32,881 nucleotides of DNA from a virus, in IMG/VR virus record IMGVR_UViG_3300044998_000247, positions 1 through 32,881 of that record; one strand, written 5' to 3'. This document shows, piece by piece, positions 27,769 through 32,881 of this stretch. The notes below the pieces were generated by a model that worked only from the letters and a program-made list of their open reading frames with translations, did no database searches and was not told where the DNA came from. Position 1 is the stretch's first letter. Each line of letters opens with the position of its first letter. The position numbers and the translations under genes were made by a program.

Positions 27769-29943
27769 ATGGCCAATCCATTGGTCCGCCAGCTTGGCCT
27801 GCAAGAAGTCTTGCAGCGCGACGAGGCCACGCCACAAGAAAGCCAGAGCATTGTCGAACAGGTACCGGAACCTGCCTTGATTGGCCACGTGCGCCGTGCG
27901 TGGGAGACCAACAAGCTAGCCAAGACTCGCACCGACATGATCTTGCTGAAGTGCCTGAGGGCCAGGCGCGGGGTCTACTCACCGGATGAACTGGCGGCCA
28001 AACAGCAATCAGGCGGTGTCAATATCGTCTGGGCAGATCTGACAGAGACCAAGTGCCGCGCGGCCAGCGCGTGGATTCGAGAAATCGTGCTGCCCGTTGG
28101 CGAGCCGCCATGGGGCCTTGAGCACACCCCCATCCCGGATCTTCCCCTGCCCATGAAAAAGGCGATTGTCGAGAAGGCAATTGAGGAAGCAAAAGAGGTG
28201 ATGATTCAAATCGCCCAGGCCGGTGGCGGCGTTGTGTCTCAGGATGAGTTTCGTGAAACCGTGCGCGAGATCGGCGAGAAGCTGCGCGCCGAGGCTGAGC
28301 AGAAAATCAAGAAGGCGGCTCGTGTGCGGTGCGAGCGTATGGAGCGACAGATTGCTGATCGTCTGGCCCAGGGCGGATGGGACGAAGCCATGGATGCTTT
28401 CGTCGAGGACTTCGTGACTTACCCGGCCGCCATCCTCAAGGGTCCGTTTTACAAGCGAAAGCAGCGGCTCGAATGGGGTGACGGATGGAAGCCAAAGGCG
28501 GTCAATGAGGTAGTGCAGTCGTTTTGCCGCGTGTCACCCTTCGACTGCTACCCTGCACCTGGGGCCAGCAACCCGCAGCAGGGGGATTTCATCGAGAGAA
28601 TGAGATTCCGCCGAGACGAATTGCACGATCTCAAGGGGATTCCTGGATACCAGGATGACCAGATCGACAAGGCCCTGATGGACTACACCAACGGGCGCAT
28701 GGAGGGATGGCTGTGGACCGAGGCAGAGCGCCAGCGGCTGCAAGACCAATCCCTTTACATGTGGCTGTCTCCCCCGGGCGTCATCGACGCCCTGAACTAC
28801 TGGGGAAATATCCCCGGATGGATGCTCATGTCCTGGGGCGTCAAGGGTATCGACGACCCGACAAAAGACTACCCGGCAAACATCCTGGTGTGCGGCCGCT
28901 ACGTCCTTTATGCCAGCCTGAACCCGAGCCCGACCGGCTCACGCCCGTACCGTAAGGCATGCTACGACGAGATTCCTGGGGCGTTCTGGGGCCGCTCAAT
29001 CCCAGAACTGGCAGAAACAAGCCAGAAGATGTGCAACGCCCTGGCCTGCGCCGTGGCAGACAACGTGAGCATGGCATCCGGCCCCATGGTCTGGGTGCAC
29101 GCTGATCGACTGGCAGACGGAGAGCAGACGCTGGACGTGGTGCCGTGGAAGGTCTGGCAGTTGAAATCAGACCCGTCTCAGGGGGTAAACCCTGGGATCG
29201 GATTTTTCCAGCCCAACATGCACGCCGATCCCCTCATGAGGCTCTACGAGCAGTGGGAGATAAAGGCCGACGACGCAACAGGGGTTCCGCGCTACACCTA
29301 CGGCAACGAGCGGGTGGGTGGAGCAGGTGACACGGCCACCGGCCTATCAATGCTCATGAATGCGGCCGCCAAGGGGATTCGCCGGGCGATTGGCAATATC
29401 GACACATTCGTCATTGCCCCGGCAATCACCGACGTGTTTGTCAACGAGATGGTCTACAACCCAGACCAGTCCATCAAGGGCGACAACATGGTGGTGGCCC
29501 GTGGTGCCTCGGCCATTCTCATCAAAGAGACGGCGCAGAAGCGGCGCATAGAATTCCTGGCCATGACTGCAAACAACATCGACATGCAGATTATTGGAAT
29601 GTCGGGCCGCGCTGCAATCCTGCGCGAAGTGGCCAACATCATGGGGTTGCCTGTTGATGAGGTAGTGCCCACGGCCGAGGAACTGGAAGAGCGCCAGAAG
29701 CAGGAGGCCGAACAGCAGGCCCAGCAAGCCCAGGCCGAGCAGCAGGCCATGCTGCAAGCCAAGCAGATGGAATTGCAAGCAGACGCCGAAAAAATGGCCA
29801 TGCAGGCCCAACTGCGCGAGCGAGAGGGAATCCAAAAGATGATCGGCGACGTGGTGAGACAGGCCCTGGCCGAGCAGTCTAAGCGGCGCGTCAGGATGAT
29901 TGAGGACAAGGCCGGAAGAATCGTGGCCGGTGAACTGGAGTGA
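27769..29943 (+). CDS. Portal protein, P22-like
   Basis: 724 residues, of the long portal type. GAGGTG lies upstream of the ATG. After an N-terminal wing region come long helical segments, the SFCRVSPFDCYPAPGASNPQQGDFIERMRF portion typical of P22-type portals, ATGVPRYTYGNERVGGAGDTATGLSMLMNAAAKGIRRAIGN (stem and clip area), and a C-terminal Gln/Ala-rich helix (EQQAQQAQAEQQAMLQAKQ) like the P22 barrel. It forms the dodecameric DNA channel at one capsid vertex and binds TerL. Long portals are usual in short-tailed phages, consistent with the polyvalent protein at the left end. Its stop overlaps a possible GTG of the following gene. Confidence 0.9.
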   Translation: MANPLVRQLGLQEVLQRDEATPQESQSIVEQVPEPALIGHVRRAWETNKLAKTRTDMILLKCLRARRGVYSPDELAAKQQSGGVNIVWADLTETKCRAASAWIREIVLPVGEPPWGLEHTPIPDLPLPMKKAIVEKAIEEAKEVMIQIAQAGGGVVSQDEFRETVREIGEKLRAEAEQKIKKAARVRCERMERQIADRLAQGGWDEAMDAFVEDFVTYPAAILKGPFYKRKQRLEWGDGWKPKAVNEVVQSFCRVSPFDCYPAPGASNPQQGDFIERMRFRRDELHDLKGIPGYQDDQIDKALMDYTNGRMEGWLWTEAERQRLQDQSLYMWLSPPGVIDALNYWGNIPGWMLMSWGVKGIDDPTKDYPANILVCGRYVLYASLNPSPTGSRPYRKACYDEIPGAFWGRSIPELAETSQKMCNALACAVADNVSMASGPMVWVHADRLADGEQTLDVVPWKVWQLKSDPSQGVNPGIGFFQPNMHADPLMRLYEQWEIKADDATGVPRYTYGNERVGGAGDTATGLSMLMNAAAKGIRRAIGNIDTFVIAPAITDVFVNEMVYNPDQSIKGDNMVVARGASAILIKETAQKRRIEFLAMTANNIDMQIIGMSGRAAILREVANIMGLPVDEVVPTAEELEERQKQEAEQQAQQAQAEQQAMLQAKQMELQADAEKMAMQAQLREREGIQKMIGDVVRQALAEQSKRRVRMIEDKAGRIVAGELE

Positions 29944-29945
29944 GC

Positions 29946-31382
29946 ATGCAAGCCTTCGAAGTGGGCGCCCAAGGGTTCGCACCGATCATCAAAATCCAAC
30001 CAGCCGCTCCAAGGGAAAACCCTGAGCAGGCCAAATACGAAAAGGTCTGGCAGCACGAGGAATATCGCCAGATCGCACCCGGTGAATACTGGGCGGCTGT
30101 GTTCAGACGTCGCGTGCCCACGAAGCCGTGGCAGACCATCATCGACTTTGGCGCCGGCACGGGGCGAGGGGCCTTGATGCTTGCTCTTCTGACCGGGTGC
30201 AAGGTCAAGATGCTGGACTTCGCGGATAACTGCCTGGACGAGGACGTGCGCAACGCCCTGACCACCCAAGCCCACGCCCTGAGTTTCGACCGCGCCGACC
30301 TGACCCAGCCCATTGAGCACAAGGCGGATTTCGGCTACTGCACCGATGTGATGGAGCACATCCAGCCCGAACTGGTGCCCCAGACCCTGCGCAACGTGAT
30401 CCAGGCGGCTGGCAGTGTGTTCTGGGTGATCTCCACGGTTGAGGATCGCATGGGCGCCTTGATTGGAGCCCCCCTGCATCTGACCGTCAAGCCGGGTGCG
30501 TGGTGGGTGCGCGAGATCGAGCGACAGGGCGGGGTGGTGTACTGGTGGGAAGAGATTGAGGGTGCGGTGGTCATCTTTTCCGGCAAAGTCAACGACGTGA
30601 AATTTGCACTCCCGGCCGGAACGGTCAACGTTGACGAGGCTGTTCTGAACGGCCAGATTCAGGCCAACGTGCAGGCCGGGTGGACAAATCTCAGGCCGTA
30701 CAAGGAACAGGACCGCGAAATCATCCTGCTGGCCGGTGGGCCCAGCTTGAATGACCACGTGGAAGAAATCAGGGCCTTGCGACAAGGCGGTGCAGCCTTG
30801 GTCACGATGAACGGCACTTACCACTGGGCGCTGGACAATGCCATGAAAGTCAGCGCCCAGATCATCCTGGACGCAAGAGCCTTCAACGCCAGGTTTGCCG
30901 GTCCAGTAATGCCAGACACCAAATACTTGATTGCATCCCAGTGTGCACCGTGCGTGCTCACCGGACTCCCCAGGGACCGCACAATCCTCTGGCATTCGGG
31001 GATGTCGAATGACATGCGCGAATGGGTGCGCAAGCGAGTTGGCTACTGCTTCCCGGTCCTGGGAGGTAGTACAGTCATGCTCCGAGCCATCCCGCTGATG
31101 CGCATGCTTGGATTCAGGCGCATGCACATCTTTGGGTTTGATTCTTGCGTGCGCGACGGTGAGCATCACGCTTATCGGCAGGTGGAAAACGATGGGGAGC
31201 CCATCATTCCCGTGACGTGTGGTGGTCGCACCTTTGAGTGCACACCGTGGCAAGCTCACCAGGCCGGAGAGTTCCGAGACCTGGTGGCGGCCATGGGGGA
31301 CCACGTTGAACTGGCGGTCTATGGCGACGGCCTGATCGCCCACATGATCCAGACAGGCGCCGAAATGGCGCAAGGGGAATGA
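29946..31382 (+). CDS. Fusion of SAM methyltransferase and DUF115/MptE-like domain
   Basis: 478 residues from the ATG at 29946 (GGAG five bases upstream; a GTG six bases earlier overlaps the portal stop). Residues ~1-230: class I methyltransferase with motif I IIDFGAGTGRGALMLALL and FGYCTDVMEHIQPELVPQTLRNV. Residues ~255-478: DUF115-like domain with EIILLAGGPSLNDH, AALVTMNGTYHWALDN, VLGGSTVMLRAIPLMRMLGFRRMHIFGFDSC. It unites in one chain the two activities that occur as separate genes at 19064-20256 and 20933-21499. It is placed directly after the portal, among late genes, so its product is made with the virion parts. Substrate unknown. Confidence 0.8.
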   Translation: MQAFEVGAQGFAPIIKIQPAAPRENPEQAKYEKVWQHEEYRQIAPGEYWAAVFRRRVPTKPWQTIIDFGAGTGRGALMLALLTGCKVKMLDFADNCLDEDVRNALTTQAHALSFDRADLTQPIEHKADFGYCTDVMEHIQPELVPQTLRNVIQAAGSVFWVISTVEDRMGALIGAPLHLTVKPGAWWVREIERQGGVVYWWEEIEGAVVIFSGKVNDVKFALPAGTVNVDEAVLNGQIQANVQAGWTNLRPYKEQDREIILLAGGPSLNDHVEEIRALRQGGAALVTMNGTYHWALDNAMKVSAQIILDARAFNARFAGPVMPDTKYLIASQCAPCVLTGLPRDRTILWHSGMSNDMREWVRKRVGYCFPVLGGSTVMLRAIPLMRMLGFRRMHIFGFDSCVRDGEHHAYRQVENDGEPIIPVTCGGRTFECTPWQAHQAGEFRDLVAAMGDHVELAVYGDGLIAHMIQTGAEMAQGE

Positions 31383-31385
31383 ACC

Positions 31386-31820
31386 ATGCCAGCAACCGCA
31401 TTTCAGTTTTACAACCAAGGCAAGCGCGCCATCGGCTCTGGCGCCATCCAGTTGGGCACGAGCCAGTTGAAAATGAAACTGGCCACCAGCGCCAGCAACG
31501 CATCCACTCCCAGCCTGGCCACCTTTGCCAGCATTACCAACGAGGTGGCCGGTGGCAACGGTTACACGACGGGCGGTAAAGCCTTGTCCGGCATGACATG
31601 GACGGCAGGCGCTTCGGCAGCCCAGATGCGTTTTGATGCCAATGACCTGGTGTGGACAGCTTCTGGCGGGCCGATCTCGAACGTGAAATTCGGGGTGATT
31701 GGCCTGTCCGGTGGGGCGCCGCTGGTCTGGTCTCGCTTTAGCACCAGTCAGTTCACGATTACGGACGGCAACACGCTCACGGTGCAATTCAACGCAGCCG
31801 GGATTTTCACGCTCGTCTGA
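31386..31820 (+). CDS. Small virion-type protein
   Basis: 144 residues, MPATAFQFYNQGKRAIGSGAIQ, then ASITNEVAGGNGYTTGGKALSGMTWTAGASAAQMRFDANDLVWTASGGPI and FTITDGNTLTVQF. Beta-rich, low in Cys, with a repeated G-N-G-Y / W-T-A pattern that I remember from small phage proteins near tail or receptor-binding genes. A decoration or tail-tip protein is possible, but not shown. It is followed after 21 bases by the glycine-rich gene. Confidence 0.7.
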   Translation: MPATAFQFYNQGKRAIGSGAIQLGTSQLKMKLATSASNASTPSLATFASITNEVAGGNGYTTGGKALSGMTWTAGASAAQMRFDANDLVWTASGGPISNVKFGVIGLSGGAPLVWSRFSTSQFTITDGNTLTVQFNAAGIFTLV

Positions 31821-31841
31821 CCTCAGACCGTGGGGTAGGCC

Positions 31842-32881
31842 GTGCCTCAAGTCAACGAGTCAGCCTCGACCGGCGCCGTATTCTCGACGATCAACGTCGG
31901 GGGGGTTGACTACCGCGTAGCGGTTTTCAGTACCAGCGGCACCCTTGTGGTTGACGCTGGCGGAGACTTTGATGTCTTCGTGCAAGCTGGCGGCGGCAGT
32001 GGTGGCGGCACGAACGGGAACTTTGCTGCTGGCGGTGGCGGCGGTGCAGGTGGGCGCCGGAAGTACGTCGCCGGTGAGTCTGGCAACACCGAGCCTGGCC
32101 CGATCAACCTTAGCGCCGGGACGTACACGATCCAGGTTGGTGAGGGCGGGGCCGTTGCGGGTAATGCCGAAAGCGGCAATGACGGTGAACCCTCTGCCAT
32201 CGTTGGAGTTCTCAGCGCTGACGGCGGCGGCGGTGGCGGCATGTACGACACTGCTGGCCGAGCAGGCGGATGTGGGGGCGGGGCTGGAGGACGTGGGGGC
32301 ACCGGCACGCTTGCTGGCGGCACGGCCACGACTGGGCAGGGGAACAACGGCGGCAGCAACACGGCCCTATTCAACGGGGAAGGCGCCGGCGGTGGCGGCA
32401 CCCAAACCGCTGGCGGAGACTCCACCGGCGCGCCTGATTTTCTGCCAGGCGCCGGTGGTGATGGTGCCGAAACCTCAATCACCGGCACTCCTACCCGGTA
32501 CGGTGCGGGCGGCGGCGGTGGCGCTAGCGGCACCGGTGGCAGTGGAGGTCTAGGCGGCGGCGGCGCTGGCGGAGGATTCGACCAGAACGGCCTTGATGCC
32601 ACCGAAGGAACTGGATCAGGCGGCGGTGGAGCAGGTGCAGGCCCGAATCGAGTGGGGGGCAAGGGTGGCCGTGGTGTGGTCATCCTGCGCTGGCCACTTG
32701 GGGGTGACGCCGGTTCAACGGTCACGCCAGACGAAGGATCGCTCGCACTGACGGGACTCTCCCCGACCGTTGCGGCGACCGAAAATGTGTCGCGTCAACC
32801 TGGGACAGGCAGCCTGAACCTCGCCGGGCAAGCCCCTGCTGCGGTGGTTGGAAATAGTCGAGTGACCCAACCAGGGACTGG
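31842..32881 (+). CDS. Glycine-rich tail or fibre-type protein, 3' end outside window
   Basis: At least 346 residues from a GTG at 31842, which follows GGGGTAGG. The start reads MPQVNESASTGAVFSTINVGG, then VFVQAGGGSGGG. A long Gly-rich region (up to 8 Gly in a row, with AGGGGGAGG-type blocks) is followed by a VVILRWP strand that closes a glycine-rich beta domain of the kind seen in phage tail proteins. After that, GSLALTGLSPTV and GSLNLAGQAPAAVV repeat with PGTG between, the start of a repeat series cut by the window edge. It is probably an adhesin or fibre. The opposite strand shows an open proline-rich frame only because of the GGN codons. Confidence 0.75.
   Translation, partial: MPQVNESASTGAVFSTINVGGVDYRVAVFSTSGTLVVDAGGDFDVFVQAGGGSGGGTNGNFAAGGGGGAGGRRKYVAGESGNTEPGPINLSAGTYTIQVGEGGAVAGNAESGNDGEPSAIVGVLSADGGGGGGMYDTAGRAGGCGGGAGGRGGTGTLAGGTATTGQGNNGGSNTALFNGEGAGGGGTQTAGGDSTGAPDFLPGAGGDGAETSITGTPTRYGAGGGGGASGTGGSGGLGGGGAGGGFDQNGLDATEGTGSGGGGAGAGPNRVGGKGGRGVVILRWPLGGDAGSTVTPDEGSLALTGLSPTVAATENVSRQPGTGSLNLAGQAPAAVVGNSRVTQPGT

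Noticed and set aside
29454-31850. A 798-codon open frame on the minus strand, antisense to the portal 3' end and the methyltransferase-DUF115 gene
   Set aside because: The + strand genes have clear family motifs and starts. The antisense frame has no recognisable domain, and its length follows from GC-rich codon bias. No suitable ribosome site was seen.
31910-32725. A proline-rich 271-codon minus-strand frame over the glycine-rich gene
   Set aside because: It is the reverse complement of GGN codons and has no proper start or family.

Overview
The window is one continuous stretch of a double-stranded DNA tailed-phage genome (or an integrated prophage of the same type). It carries terminase subunits, a portal, a holin, an endolysin, a spanin pair, a recombination and replication module, and nin-type genes. 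Base composition is GC-rich throughout, most genes overlap by ATGA, GTGA or TTGA, and many products resemble proteins of phages of Burkholderiales and related betaproteobacteria. That host assignment is an inference. No integrase, capsid or tail tube gene is visible. The first gene is cut at its 5' end and the last gene runs off the 3' end, so the structural block continues outside the window. The P22-type portal and the very large polyvalent protein suggest a short-tailed virus, but this is not proven.

Layout. Bases 1-3013 hold the C-terminal 1002 residues of a giant polyvalent (LPD38-type) protein. Bases 3022-5450 are the lysis cassette on the + strand: a membrane-anchored coiled coil, a putative holin, a secreted protein, a small protein, a GH108-type endolysin, Rz and Rz1. 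Bases 5474-8990 are a leftward operon read from about 9028: a Rad52-like annealing protein, a YqaJ exonuclease, a KTSC protein, a winged-helix protein, an acyl carrier protein, a two-span membrane protein and a small acidic protein. Bases 8991-9230 are a divergent control region with a strongly structured leader. Bases 9231-14194 are the replication module: a winged-helix initiator whose gene contains DnaA boxes and dyad iterons, a DEAD/DEAH helicase interrupted by a LAGLIDADG intein, a zinc-finger/Toprim primase, a small regulator, NinB, and a zinc-ribbon gene with a broken frame.

Bases 14140-17338 are an accessory region: a YdaS/Cro-type repressor diverging from an alanine-rich protein across three related operators, a protein made of twenty 12-residue repeats, and four small unknowns. 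Bases 17335-18276 encode a cytosine-C5 DNA methyltransferase, and a second long gene with its own ribosome site appears to be embedded in the +1 frame. NinG and a small protein follow. Bases 19064-21499 are a cluster of two MptE/DUF115-like proteins, a glycosyltransferase and a SAM methyltransferase. A short leftward block (21486-22663) carries an HNH endonuclease and small proteins. Six small rightward genes precede the packaging genes.

Bases 25164-29943 hold TerS, two small proteins, TerL and the portal. These are followed by a methyltransferase-DUF115 fusion, a small structural-type protein and a glycine-rich protein that is cut by the window end. Together the genes describe early recombination and replication on both sides of a divergent control region, an accessory and DNA/surface modification segment, then packaging and morphogenesis. 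The lysis genes at the left edge probably follow the morphogenesis genes in the complete map.
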